A stretch of 64,000 nt of DNA from Trichobilharzia regenti (Eukaryota; Platyhelminthes; Trematoda; Strigeidida; Schistosomatidae): NCBI GenBank assembly GCA_944472135.2, contig OX235262.1:24475362-24539361 (forward strand), read 5' to 3'. Made by a program: the position numbers and the translations under genes. Below are positions 10,010 through 21,179 of this stretch, one piece after another. The notes beneath the pieces were generated by a model. The model made no database searches, was not told where the DNA came from, and was given only the letters and a program-made list of their open reading frames with translations. The first letter of the stretch is position 1. Every line of letters begins with the position of its first letter.

Positions 10010-10486
10010 GACTTCAATATGGGGATTTTTCATTTATTTATTTATGAATAACACTAGGCATATAGTGGACTCATTGAGTAAAGTATTAGGACATGAATAC
10101 CTAACACCTATGGAGGATTACTTCTTTAGCCGAAGTACTCGAAAAGGTTCAATATAACAATGGACAAATTTAAGCCAAATCTGTGTAATTGTACATCTGA
10201 TTCGGTAAACAGTCTTTTAGTCAGTTCAGCATCTACAAATAAAAGTAGTAACGATAATAGTAATAATAAATAATACTGGTAATAATGCTACCTAAGGGTA
10301 TATTGATTTTAGTCCTTACAATAATTACATAAAGCATATTTTACCTTAACAGACATTATTACCTTGAAATAACTGACCCTAAAAGTTTAACTTTGTGTTA
10401 GTTGATTAAGTCATCAATGATATAAAATTACTAAACTTTTTTGTGAAAATTTTTATCTTTCAATGATATTGTTCTCTTTTTTTTTA
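10010..10486. other. Spacer, no feature seen
   Basis: A/T-rich with TAATAATAAT runs near 10255. I see no gene or recognised repeat. Confidence 0.5.
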
Positions 10487-10697
10487 TTCCTTTACGTTCC
10501 CAGTGGAACATAGGGCTACTCCAAACTACAGGCTTGAAGTTTCAGTGACAGTGATGCTTAATTTTATGGGATTGGTTTGCTGGCTGCATGCCCAACTTTC
10601 CTTCTTTACCAGTCTAATTACTAGCTTAACGAGGTTTGAGAATGCGTCCATGGCCGGGGATTGAACTCCGAACCATATGCATGGTCAGCGAACATGT
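10487..10697 (-). mobile_element. SINE-B2 (SINE-B head with RTE-like tail), minus copy
   Basis: The plus strand opens with TTCCTTTACGTTCCCAGTGG then AACATAGGGC, the complement of the RTE 3' terminus. It then has the B2 body (GGCTGCATGCCCAACTTTCC) and ends with a decayed tRNA-like head (GGATTGAACTCCGAACC, ATGCATGGTCAGCG). Confidence 0.75.
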
Positions 10698-11264
10698 CTG
10701 ATGATAATAACAACAAACAAAAAAAAACACTCTCATTGCAACTATTCAGTCTTCTGTTGTATTTAAAAGATTCTCTGATGCAAGTTTAATTGATGTTCAC
10801 ATGAAAGGATCACGATTTCATATTAGTTTGTAACAATCATTTGTGTAAATTGATTATTGAAAAAAATCCCTTTTTGGACATATCGAGGACAGAAGGGTTG
10901 ATTGAATAAATTATCTTATCTATGTCTCTAGTCTAATATATACACATTATATTTTTAATACGCTTCAGAACATTTGCAACTCTAATGTTGACAAGTTTGT
11001 AAACAATAATTAGCCAATAATAACGTGTCAGGGAGGGGGGCGGGGTTCCCTAATTACTGAATGTAGAATTGACGGTGGAGGGGGGGCGCAGCTGCTTGAT
11101 TTGGTGCTAAATATTTACTTTTATCAGTGAAATTGTCTAGATAGCCATTTTTATTGAGTAATTGTGAATTCCTCATGAATAAAAATATGAATTTAACATC
11201 AAGGTAACTCGGTATGGTAACATATCCGAAAATACATTTGTTCATCAAAACTGTAGTTTCTTAG
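10698..11264. other. Spacer with a G-rich tract
   Basis: G runs at about 11030-11046 and 11081-11092 (GGGAGGGGGGCGGGG and GGAGGGGGGG) stand out in A/T-rich surroundings and could form a G-quadruplex on the plus strand. No gene is supported. Confidence 0.45.
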
Positions 11265-11990
11265 TGATCACATAGGCAAAATAGCAACAAAAAACCTGAA
11301 AAATACAGTTAAAAAAGCACTCAGTGCAGCAGAGGTACACTGTCTCTTTACAATAACTCCAATCTTACATTCAGGAAATAGGGACTAACTATCTAATTTC
11401 TCCTCCTCTATGTGTATCCACCAGTCTGAATACTTCTACGGAGCTAGTTACATTTGGCGTACAATTAGGCAGGTTTATCATCATACTTTCTGACATCATC
11501 CGTATCCTTAAACAAGTGACAAACAAGATCTGTTCATAGTTCTGTTTAAACACTCATTGGTGTTTTACCTTCACGTCCCCAGTGGAACATAGAGCCTCAA
11601 GCTACTGGCTTGAAGTTTCTGTAGCAGTGTTTAATTTTTACAGGATGGGGTTGCTAGCCTCATGCCCAACCTTCCCTCTTTACCAGCATTATTTCTGGCT
11701 TAGCGAGGTAAAGGAGTGCGTCCGTTCCCGGGGATCAAACCCCGAACCATGTTCATGGTCACCGAGCGTCCTAACCGCTATGCCACCGACGCACAAAACA
11801 CACATTAAAGACAATGAAAATAAAGTTGATCTTCATAGAGCATTTAAAGGTATTTATCGCATCCCCACTACTCTTAGTTTTTCTTTCCGACTTTATCTTC
11901 TACATACAGCTCAAGCCATCAGAATTCAGTTGAAGAAGTCAAACGCATGAGTTCACAAGGAATTCGTACAATCAATTTCTTTATCTTTGC
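11265..11990 (+). mobile_element. PLE family A GIY-YIG fragment, split by a SINE
   Basis: 11265-11558 encodes broken frames matching LKNAVKRA, the AAEVCRLF-type linker and the VGSTIRQVHH-type GIY-YIG core of the copy at 35484-36023. After the SINE, 11796-11990 resumes with DLHRAFKGIYRIPTTLSF, FRLYLLHTAQAI and the C-terminus. Rejoining the halves restores the order of the 35.9-kb copy, so this was one PLE interrupted at 11559-11795. Stops and frameshifts are present throughout. Confidence 0.75.
11559..11795 (-). mobile_element. SINE-B2 inserted in a PLE
   Basis: Minus strand: GCGTCGGTGGCATAGCGGTTAGG (A box) and GGTTTGATCCCCGGG (B box), then the B2 body and an RTE-like terminus. Flanks AAACACTCATT (11548-11558) and AAACACACATT (11796-11806) match at 10 of 11 positions, a likely target site duplication. 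It sits inside the GIY-YIG coding region of a PLE fragment. Confidence 0.8.
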
Positions 11991-12084
11991 AATCCTTACA
12001 TAACTTTGATGACCTTCACGTAAACATTTCTCAAGTTTTCAAGAGTTAGTTCATATGGGTTTTAATTTGTTTCAAGTTTGACCT

Positions 12085-12232
12085 CTGATTAATATCAGTA
12101 AGAGAACTAGTGAAAGTCAAAAGAGAGTACTGGAGAGCTGTTTCGTCCTGGTTTTGGACTCATCGTCAGTACGCACCCACTGAGGTGCGAACTCACAATC
12201 TACTGATTACAAGGCAAGTTCGTCAGGGTTAT
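12085..12232 (-). mobile_element. SINE-A fragment, minus copy
   Basis: On the minus strand the hammerhead-like block (CTGACGATGAGTCC, then AGGACGAAACAGCTCTCCAG) and the following 3' segment are readable. The tRNA-like part is reduced to a weak B box. The A-box half is absent. Confidence 0.7.
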
Positions 12233-12590
12233 CATTGTTCAAATTAATTAATTTTTATCTTAGAATGTTCGTGAAGTAATCAATTTGAAGACTAATTTGT
12301 TTTTAATTGACCCCTTATTTTTCTAAAACTATGCATTGTGTAGTCCACGTGTCACAATCATCTACACTCTTGGATATGTTGCCATACCGAGTTACCTTGG
12401 GGCTAAATTAGTATTTTCATCCATAAAGAACTTAAGATTATATATATATATATATATATGTACATATTAAAGTAGAGCCATGGATCAGTGTCAGACTGAA
12501 AAGTAAATATTTCTTCACTCAATTCTTATGTCTACTAAACTGTTTTTATCACAGTTATAGTTCAGTTTTAGTCATGATGATGAAGTGAAT
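12233..12590. other. Spacer with (TA)n and a PLE terminal remnant
   Basis: A TA repeat lies near 12437-12460. At about 12500-12545, AAAGTAAATATTTCTTCACTC matches the right arm of the PLE at 35055-36402 (36375-36400), so a PLE end survives here. Confidence 0.5.
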
Positions 12591-13720
12591 TGAAGACAGT
12601 ATTAATAATAATAATAATTTGCCTTATTTCAAAATAGTACTTGTGATACACAATGGAATTCTTAACACTTTTACTACAGTATTACATCCAGTTTGTACAT
12701 TAACAATAAATAAAATTCTACATAGATTATGGGTAATCTCAGTTCATTATGACAACAACATATTGGCATGTCAGTAGCAAAACCAAAATTGAACAGAGTG
12801 TTTGAAGGTGTTAGAAAAGTAGATGGTAGCATATTTACTGGTGGAAGCGGTAACAAAAGGGTCGAGGTATACAGCAGAGTGTGAAAGAACGAAGAAGAAT
12901 GTTATAAATAGAGTTAGTAAGGAAGAGAGGAACAAAGCAGCACATAACAGAAAAAAGAGAGAGAGAAAAGGAAAAGAAAGAAAGAAAACTTTGTACCTAT
13001 AAATGATATGAGTTGGAAAGACGAGATCCAGTTGTTTTACTGTCTATTTAATAAGTTATAGGTATCACGCCTAATGCTTTTTTTTTATCGCACAGAACAC
13101 GAGCTAATTAGGGTATGGTTGAGTTTTCGTACTTGCTAGTGCGAGCGTATAGTTTTCTATGTAGGCTTCTGGTTTTCCCTGATGAGATACAAGGGGAGAG
13201 TTGTGAATGAAGAGGGTAGTGTGAGTTAGATAGGATGGATTTAGCCCGTTTTTCACATGAGTCCAAGTGCTTGTCGATCAAAATATTAACAAGCTGTTTA
13301 AGTGGCACCCTGTAGCTTACCCTGCTGACAACTTTTAAAATCCTGCGTAATAAGGTATAGTCTTTCTTCAGTAGCCCTGGAAAAGCTAAGGTGGAACAAT
13401 AGAGAATAATAGGCGGAATGCGAGAGTTAACGGATTGTAGGAGTAAGGGCTGGGTTATACCAGAATGTCTTAACTTCTTGATGTAGAAGGTAAGACGGAA
13501 TATTTTCTTAGAAATCATCAAGATATGAGACGACCAGGAAAGACAAAAGTGTCTACTATCACCGATGGTATCCCGAATTTTGATGGATTGAATCGTGCTG
13601 TAGTGTATGTGGAACGAGAAGACAAAATACTTTGGACCGATATGAAGACCAGAAGACCCTGAGTTACCAGATGGTTTGTATCCACTGTAGCATAAATTTT
13701 AAGACTTAGAAACGAAAACC
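12591..13720 (-). mobile_element. CR1-like LINE, RT C-terminus and 3' end
   Basis: The frame 13108-13521 (137 codons, minus) and its upstream extension encode KYFVFSFHIHYSTIQSI, then RHSGI, IPPIILYCSTLAFPGLLKKD, LLRRILKVVSRVS, SCEKRAKSIL, HPLHSQL and RSLHRKLYARTSKY. This is the typical tail of CR1/Rex-type LINE reverse transcriptases (LYCSP...HPL...R-R). The 3' end lies near 12591-12620, where an ATT-type microsatellite tail follows. The copy at 39245-40060 is closely similar. It is 5'-truncated and has a stop after the YARTSKY block region. Confidence 0.75.
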
Positions 13721-13754
13721 AACAGATTAGAAGAAGAAGAAGCAGCAGAAAAGA

Positions 13755-14075
13755 ACGAACTCATCAAAGAACCTACTGTTCAACAAAAATATATAGAACG
13801 AAGTGGAGATGGATTTGACACATGCTAAGCAGACCGTTGAGTGACATCACTTGCGATGCCATTGCTTAACTGGAACCCGAATGAGAAGCAGTGAGTTGTG
13901 TGTTCAACGGTGAAATACAGGAGGTTATATGATGAGAAGATCAAAGCTTATAGGCAATCGTTAGGTCCGCTGAAGAGGATTGTAAAGAAGAGATTGAAAT
14001 GGAGATGTGGTGTTAAACCCGTTTGTTCCACTCGGAACCTAAGAGAACAACAATGACATAATAATAATTGAACAC
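13755..14075 (+). mobile_element. SR2-like RTE LINE, 3' end
   Basis: Carries WRWI-type coding (AAATATATAGAACGAAGTGG, GATGGATTTG), LSDIT, WNPNEK-like and the terminus GTTTGTTCCACTCGGAACC followed by AATAATAATT. Broken frames; 5'-truncated. Confidence 0.65.
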
Positions 14076-14927
14076 GTTGTGGTAATCGTTTTAGTAATGC
14101 GATCACTAAACTAGAAGACTGATATTACCACAGTGCACTGATGAACATTTTGTTGTTAGATACCGTGAAGAAATTTCTAGACCTATATATGTCATGATTA
14201 CTTTTAACAAGGCATACCTTGAACCCTGAAAAAGATTGATGCTAGACTACATCCTTTTGGTTACTGTTGACAGTCTATTCAGTATCATGTCATGTTTGAA
14301 AAGTCATATGTTCGGCGTGTGCCGTTAATTACTTCAAACAGCTTTTTACTAAATTCCAACACATTGATAGGATTGGATGCTGTGTCATTTACATACCTTG
14401 TGATTCCTTTCAAAGTAGGAAATGTAGAGTCTTTTAACTCTAGTGAACATGGTGATCCTATCGGCTCATATGCATCTTCTAATGAATAGTCAGTATCAGA
14501 TCCAACCAATCTATCTATCTGCGTTAATCGCTTTGCATTTGAAGGACATGAAATGAAGTGAATGGATCGAATGAGACAAATGTCTTTAGTCTGATTAGAA
14601 TCCGTAACACTACATGTATTTTAAACAACTGACTATGAAGTCTCTATCATCCTATTTAAACCATCTGGACAGTATATTTTTAGAAATATCATTTTCTAAC
14701 AACAACAAGAAGTAATCTATTTGTTAAATGCAACATTTGATGTCGAAGAAATTGGTAAATAGAATTATGTAAACAAATAATATGTTTGAAATGGTATCAT
14801 CTTATTTAATAGATCAATATCTACAATTATTTTCTAACATAAGCTTAATCAGCATGCTCAACCAGAGTATCTTATTGAGTTATTGTGTTAATTATACTAT
14901 TTAAAGATAGCTAACTAAAATATATGA
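14076..14927. other. Apparently single-copy segment with a candidate exon
   Basis: No match to the mobile families of this window. A minus-strand open segment (14333-14517) is described separately. Confidence 0.45.
14333..14517 (-). CDS. Candidate coding exon, unrecognised
   Basis: The minus-strand frame is open well beyond this segment (about 85 codons, with CPSNAKRLTQIDRL upstream and NGTRRTYDFSNMT downstream). Reading through, it includes VGSDTDYSLEDAYEPIGSP and TLKGITRYVNDTASNPINVL. An acceptor (AACGCAG, with pyrimidine-rich sequence upstream) and a donor (TTTGAA/GTAATT at 14332-14331) are plausible. The composition is protein-like and unrelated to the repeats. It lies on the same strand as the flippase exon and about 8 kb downstream of it, so it could be a later exon of that gene or of another. 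I recognise no domain. Confidence 0.3.
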
Positions 14928-15325
14928 TCCTGGCGACTGGTCCTATTCAGGTAGATAGTCATCTGGGGTTCTAGTGGAAAGTCGTGACCAGTAGGGTGCA
15001 TCAAGTCGAGTGTGAGGGCAAATACTCACCGAAGACTTTGGATAGCCGTCGCACTATGTCGTGAATTAGCAGAGGTTAGAATTTATGGGCCATTGGATCG
15101 GGTCGCAGTGGCTTAATGGTATACGAGCTCCCCTTGTAACTAGAAGGCCCTAGGTTCGAACCCAGGTGGGTGCGTACCGGTGAAGAGTCCAAGACTAGGA
15201 TGAAACAGCTACCAAGTACTCCTTGCGGGTTTTCCAGTGGTTCTCTAACTGATGTCAGCTCATGATGAAATCCTGTAACTAATCAACCAAATCCCTACAA
15301 ACTAATAATTGAATATTTTTTATAT
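14928..15325 (+). mobile_element. SINE-A, near full-length plus copy
   Basis: Shares the longer leader of the 4437 copy (GCGACTGGTCCTATTCAGG), an A-box-like CAGTGGCTTAATGG, a B box (AGGTTCGAACCC), then GTACCGGTGAAGAGTCC, GGATGAAACAGCTACC and the tail to CAAATCCCTACAAACTAA. The GUCC/GGAU helix and the GAAAC core are kept; the CTGATG core is changed to CCGGTG. Confidence 0.8.
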
Positions 15326-15574
15326 GTCATCGAACTTTCATAAGCTAGTTTGTAATAAATTCTGTGCTTTTCTTGTTCATTGTTCAGTCTCATATAACCA
15401 TTTCTCAAGTGAAATTATTGTAGGAGTCCAAGCCTTTGATATGGAATGTCTTATTTCCCATTTGATTATAATTGATCAATAACACTCATATTATTATTTC
15501 TGAATCTACATTATCACATATTGATTTTTATTCAAATATCTGGTCAATTCTACATATGTATATAAATGAAAGCA

Positions 15575-15722
15575 AAAGTTATGTGAGTAGCTTGATATGA
15601 TTATGAGCGATAGTTTGTGCTCGTAACGTCATCGGTTAATATTACTGTGTAACACATTGTAACTTATCAAAATAAAATCTTATTTATAATGGAGTTATAC
15701 TCTACCACAGTGCCCAAGTGTT
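15575..15722 (-). mobile_element. Solitary PLE terminal repeat (pLTR-like)
   Basis: Its complement matches 47500-47670 almost block for block: CTTGGGCACTGTGGTAGAG, TTTGATAAG, CAGTAATATTAACCGATGAC, GAGCACAAAC, CATAATCATATCAAG. No PLE coding sequence adjoins. It therefore looks like an isolated PLE end. Confidence 0.6.
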
Positions 15723-16827
15723 ATACTAATATCAATAATTTACGTATGAATAGAGATGGTTGCGCACTCATGAGAAAGGCGTTATTCAACCAAAATGAGA
15801 AATGATAAATATCCTCCCAAAAAATAAAACTGTTTGGTTCGTTAAATCCAAACATACTTATGCATTGAAACGTATGAACAATGGTGAATGTGTCGAAAAT
15901 ATGGACAGACAGCCGTCTACGAGGATTGTTGAACACGTGTTCAAGAGTCTGTGTCCTAGAGATTCAGCTTCTTTCAGAAACGTTATAGTTCGGCACTTGG
16001 ATGTTATAGGACGCTAGTTCAAGAGATCAGAATCTTTAAAGTGATAAAGAGACAGAGCACTTCTAGTACTATATCGAGCCGCTGAAGGTGTCACCAGCTA
16101 AACAGTAGAGCCAAAATGGTGTGCCGAAAAAGAGACTGTTACTAGCTTATTACTGTCATGGCAAGCCATGACTCTTTCACCCTAATTACCCAAAACTTCA
16201 TTTCATTTGCGACGAAGTAACTTGATGATATGTGAATCACCCTTGAATTTCACCGTGTTCTTCCGTTAAAACATAATATAATGTCTCCTTCTAGATCATT
16301 ACTGTATAATTTTAAATCTCATTTCTGTTTCTGATATTTTACGCTGCACTAATAAAAGGCACTAATGCCTATTTCCGTTAAAGTTTGTCTAAGGTATTTC
16401 ACTTTGATTGTTTGTGCAGTTCATTCTCATCAGACATCATTAATGCGTCAATACTAAAAATCGATATTTCTGTCGACAATCTTTGAATATTTCCATCCAT
16501 TATAATCAGTCAACAGAAAATACGACATCTGACCAGAAAAATAACACCCGATGCCTAGTATACCAAAGGAGGTCGCTACTGCTCGGTGGCTTGATGGATA
16601 AGCTTTGCGGTTTTCCGCAGTGAATGCTAGCTTTGAGTCTCAGGAGGAAAACAATAAGGCGCGGAGGGTGCTGGGACATGCAGTTGAAGAGACTAGAGCG
16701 GGATGAAAGGCAAATCCTGAATTCCACTGAAAGTCAGGTTAAACCAAATAATACCTTCGTCATATTGTTTTTTCTTCGTTATTTCTGTATTACTATCGGA
16801 AGTGACTGACTACTACTTAAAATACAG
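15723..16827. other. Spacer with one weak tRNA-like segment
   Basis: 16570-16640 reads CTCGGTGGCTTGATGGATAAG then TTTGAGTCTCAGG, loosely A/B-box-like, possibly a very old SINE. A 71-codon frame (15802-16017) shows no domain. Nothing else is supported. Confidence 0.4.
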
Positions 16828-16841
16828 TACTTGAAATTTGA

Positions 16842-17330
16842 TAAGATCCGGATTTTCAACTCCAATGTGAAGTCAGTCAGTTCTACTCACTATACGGATC
16901 ACAGACTTGCAGTGCGCGTCATAAAGAGCATCTCAAACAAACTTCAGACCTTCATTAACAATTGTCTTCGCTCAATACCACTCAAGATCAGATGGCCAGA
17001 AAAGATCGGCAACAAAGATCTCTGGGGGCGAACCAACCAGGAACCGATTGTGAAACAAATAGGCAGGAAGAAATGGAGATGGATTGGCTGGCTATACTCT
17101 GAGGAAACCATCAAGTGACAAGCCGTTGCTCGAGTGGAACCCGAAAGGGAAGTGGCGAGTTGGTCGTCCAAGGGTGACTTGAAGGAGGTGATGTGAAGAG
17201 GAGATGAAAGCATGTGGGCAGACTTGAAGTGGAGTGAAAAACTTGGCAGAAAACAGAAGGCAATGGAGACGTTTGGCTGAAGCCCTATGTTCCTCTAGGA
17301 ATTAAAGGATAAAATAACAAATAATAATAA
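16842..17330 (+). mobile_element. SR2-like RTE LINE, 3' end with target duplication
   Basis: The frame from 16842 to 17118 encodes IRIFNSNVKS, SNKLQTFINNCLRSI, RWPEKIGNKDLWGRTNQEP and KKWRWIGWLYSEETIK. This is the C-terminal part of an RTE ORF; the region continues with ARVEPERE and a final GAAGCCCTATGTTCC. An AATAATAAT tail ends at 17330. Perfect 14-bp direct repeats TACTTGAAATTTGA flank it (16828-16841 and 17331-17344), so both ends are defined and insertion by target-primed reverse transcription is directly visible. It is 5'-truncated and non-autonomous. Confidence 0.9.
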
Positions 17331-17344
17331 TACTTGAAATTTGA

Positions 17345-19082
17345 AAAACTGATTAATGAACAAAGAATATGCTTTTTGATAACTCCATCATCAAGGATAC
17401 TACCTCTAAGTCGGGTCCAGAAAAAGTCGAAAAATTGAAAATTTCGAAAATGCTGCCAAATGACAGAGGAATGCGTGAAATATGTTTTGGTTTCTGTGAC
17501 CATGGGGTTTTGATCTTGTTTAGGCCTAATAGTGCCCAGCTAGTCTGTCTTGCTCATAACCCTAAAATTCTATAGTAAACACAACATAAGCTATATAGAC
17601 GATATGAGCGTGGGTTAAATTGTTCTCACGGCTCGCTTATATGACTGTGTACGGTTTTCTATAGTCTTGGTGGGCGTATAGAAGCTATTTGCATTCTAAA
17701 TTCGTTGGCAGGGGTAACGATTTTATTGAATCTAGTGGTTGCTGGCTTCGTTTGTAGCGTCACTGTGCGTGCTACTTTTGCATATAATAATACGTTTGGC
17801 TAGACTTGTATGCGAGATGAGTTCTATTGGGCTTGTCTATGCAGTGCATAATTGCTTGCCGCGATCAATGATTGGCTTAACAATGCTTACCTATACATTC
17901 TAGAGCTAATATATGCAATTATGCCATGATCCGCAGGGGTACGGGTGCATTTATTAGAACAGAACAGCATTATAATGAAAGAATTATCGCTATTCACAAA
18001 ACTAATATTGTTTTAAATTACATCGAATCAACGGTATCAACAAGTTACATTACAAAAGCATCAGTACTAGAGACAGTGAGGTAATAGGCATTAATATATT
18101 ACACTAAACTGACTGAATATCAGATAAACTAAGGAAAGTAACAGTGAATTCATGAATTTATAGATTCGAATAATTCGGTCGGTAATAGCAGAGTATCAAT
18201 AGTGATTGGCTTGACCTGCTTCTTTGACACACAGAGCTCCGTGTGATTTAGAAAAATTGCAGTGTTGTTGTCCTGCTGTTTCGATTGTTCGCTGTCTAAT
18301 AGTCTTTGATAATTAATTTACTGGATGACAAATGGTGGAGAAAGACGCTTCAATGTTAGCTTTGTGGTTTGTTTATGCTTTGAGATGAATAAAATACGAG
18401 CGTCGTTCACCCTGAAGAACACCTTCATTTAGCCACAATTGTGAAGATGATCCTGACTATGAGAGATTGCTCTGCTAGAGCAATGGCTAATGTAAGATGT
18501 TTTGGAGGAGCAGTTGAATTGATAACTACAATGAGGGTTGGATATCCTAGGTACGCCATCTTCCAGATTCGGAATCACGGACAGTTATGCGAAGAATAAA
18601 TGCTTCAGCTTGCTGGTGTTAAACGTTCTTCGAATTCATTTCCTCAGTTGGTTGGTTATTATTTCATGCTGTATATCACTTATGATTTGTAGTCATATAT
18701 GTATGGAGGTTTCATGTTATTCAGATAAAGAATAATTCTTTTCTATAATCTTGGTCTTGTGTTTAGTGGTGAGCTAATTGTGAGGGTAGCCGTTATTAGC
18801 TAACACTCTGGACAGCAGAGGCCACTAAAATTCGCTTGAATCAACCAGATATCTGAGAACAAATTAAGCAGGTCTAGCCAGTCAGTATAGCTGCCTTGTT
18901 GTTGCCTGCTGTCGAACATATGGATTCACAAAATTTATGTTTCTTCCCTTACTTTGTCTGTTACTCAGTTAGCTTAGTCTTACATATTAACGTGTATTAT
19001 ATCTGTCTCTGTCTTACTGGTGCAATTGTAACATTGTCTGTCGATGCAGTTGATTCAGGGTGATTTATTTACTTATTTATTT
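17345..19082. other. Long spacer, no confident feature
   Basis: Composition is more mixed than the neighbours (GC-richer near 17640-17950). ACAAATGGTGGAGAAAGACG at 18328-18347 resembles the start of an internal region after an LTR, but no second LTR or retroelement gene is visible, so I do not call one. Confidence 0.35.
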
Positions 19083-19260
19083 TTGAATACAGCTTGATTT
19101 CACACCGTATTTTTGGTACAAGTATGGAATTTTCAACATGGATATCGGTAGCCCAAATTTCGCAGGCCGACCATAGATATCAGGTGTGCGTCGGCAGGGG
19201 ATCGAACCTCGGACCATGTGCATGGTCGGCGAGAGTCCTAACCACTGTGCCATCGACGCA
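19083..19260 (-). mobile_element. SINE-B1, minus copy
   Basis: Minus strand: GCGTCGATGGCACAGTGGTTAGG, GGTTCGATCCCCTGCC (B box), the body with CACCTGATATCTATGGTCGG, then the end CAAGCTGTATTC and an A/T tail (19065-19083). Essentially complete. Confidence 0.85.
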
Positions 19261-19856
19261 GCATTGATGTTGTTATTAACAATAACGTCTTATTTATTAC
19301 TATCATATAAATGTAGAACCTGACAGAGGATTTGTGAAAGAGAATATTCTGGTTTTGTTTTACTAATCAGTGTTTCAATGAACACTACTTTGAAATGAAT
19401 AGTTCAATTCTCCAAAATGAGATGACAAATTTTTCAGCACTACTATGCATAACAGATTAGTACATAAGGTTTTATTTTGTTTTCTTTATTCTTAAATTAA
19501 TTGCGGAAATCCTCATTTTTAAAGAATGTCAATATTGATTGATTTTTGGTGAATACTATTTTATGTGTTGGTTTACAGGTGAACAATAAATAGTACAACG
19601 ATATTCAAGGAATGTGTGGCATTCTACAAAATATGTGACTGCTAGTTTAAGTCAAGTAGAAAATAATAATAAATATAAAAGATATGATAAATTCATTAAT
19701 AAGTAATTATGTTCCAGTTGTAATAGTAGTAGTAGTCATAGTAGTACCATTAATAATAATAATATTCTTCTTTATTCAGTTACACTTTCTACAGATTTCA
19801 ATAGAAGTCAAAAATATTTTCATTGAGTTTTTCAATACGTTTACTTTGAAAGATAT
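19261..19856. other. Spacer, no feature seen
   Basis: A/T-rich, with AGTAGTAGT and ATAATAAT runs around 19720-19760. No gene or recognised repeat. Confidence 0.5.
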
Positions 19857-21033
19857 ATATGGAAAATCTAACAAGTGATTTAGCAAAGAGACTCTTTTCA
19901 ACAAAGAATTTATTATCAAGCCGTACAGTCGTGTGTATATATATGGTCATCCGCACCCAAAAAAATACTCTACATGAGCTTGGAATTCAAAGGTGACTTA
20001 GCTTGCGACATTATGAAAAGAGGGAGATCACAGTCCTTCAAATGAACTTTCCCTGCTGCATCTCTGAGAATAGCCTTTACTAGTCGACCATTACTGTTCA
20101 ATAACCTGAAGGACAAGATCTCGCTGTTGACCAACTCTGTGTGTGTTTATCAATTCACCTGCTCTTGTGGAGCTAGGTGTATCGGTCGTTCGACTCGGTT
20201 TTTGTCCAAGAGGGTGCAAGAACACTCTCCTGTATGGTTACGAAAAGGTGGAAGTGGAGCAATAATAAGCGCGATCAGTGAACATCTAGTCGATAGTTAT
20301 CACCCTATCTCTATAGCCTCCACCCTTAAAGTCATCTACAAGGCATAGAATAATTTATCCAAGTTCCTACGTACCTGGCTCATCTATATTGCTGAAGGCA
20401 TCTTTGTCCATCAAAAATGGAAAGCAAGATCTCTGTGTAGAGAAAAAGTTCGTTCAACCACTCCAACTTTCATGGTCTTACTCCCTCTATGCTGAAAGTA
20501 TGGTAATCTGTAATCCTATTTTGAATCTACTACTTTATTTTTCATTTTGTCTATTCAATTTGTATACTCTTCCTTTATTACTTCAATTGTTACTATTACC
20601 ATTCTCACTTTGAACTTCACTTCACTCGTTCCACTTGTCATGCTAAATTAATTCTGTCTTGTTACATTAAATTCTATGCTATCAATTTTTACACAATATT
20701 ACGTAACGTTTCACTTTTATTCGATATGTCTACTACTCCTATAATTGCACACCCTTTCCAAGTTCTAACCATCCTATGAATTATTCTATCTATGACATTA
20801 ATTGTTTTGCCATTTGACATTTAACTGTGATTACAGTCACAAACATTTTAGTTTCAATTGCATTTCATACTACTATTATTATTATGTTATGCATTCACAC
20901 CTATGATTCAATTCCCTCACCAGATATAACTTCTTAAAAACTATTTAGATATACGATTGTACAGTTTGATAATAAATTCGTTGTTGAAAAGAGTCTCTTC
21001 GCTGAATCACTACTTGTTTTGATTTTCTATATG
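19857..21033 (+). mobile_element. PLE family A reduced to GIY-YIG between inverted repeats
   Basis: Inverted arms at 19857-19935 and 20950-21033 share GCAAAGAGACTCTTTTCAAC with only scattered differences. Inside, translation picks up in the RT-to-endonuclease linker (LEFKGDLACDI, TFPAASLRIAF). It continues through 20127-20348, VCVYQFTCSCGARCIGRSTR (GIY-YIG with the cysteine cluster and R-S-T-R), KRVQEHSPVWL and IISAISEHLVDS, then a stop and the C-terminal block to about 20490. The RT domain is missing. The 3' part (20490-20950) is T/C-rich and non-coding, like the same region of the intact copy at 51576-51900. Confidence 0.85.
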
Positions 21034-21179
21034 TTACAATGGGAATTTTCCGTGAATTAAAAAATAGCAAAGATATATAGAAGGTGATAATGGAAATATC
21101 ATGTGGCAACCTACACCAGCCCATGTGTAAATGTGATATTCGTCTCTCAGTTAAAGGATGTGTGTGTGTGTGTGTACCA

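Noticed and set aside
14138..14180. CTGATGA followed by GAAGAAA, another hammerhead look-alike
   Set aside because: No helix II between the two blocks and no complementary flanks.
15802..16017. A 71-codon frame with protein-like composition
   Set aside because: No domain, no splice signals and an opposing frame of the same length on the other strand; evidence is too weak.
17590..18347. A possible LTR ending in ACA before an ACAAATGGTGGAG primer-site-like sequence
   Set aside because: No matching second LTR, no clear TG start and no gag or pol sequence next to it.
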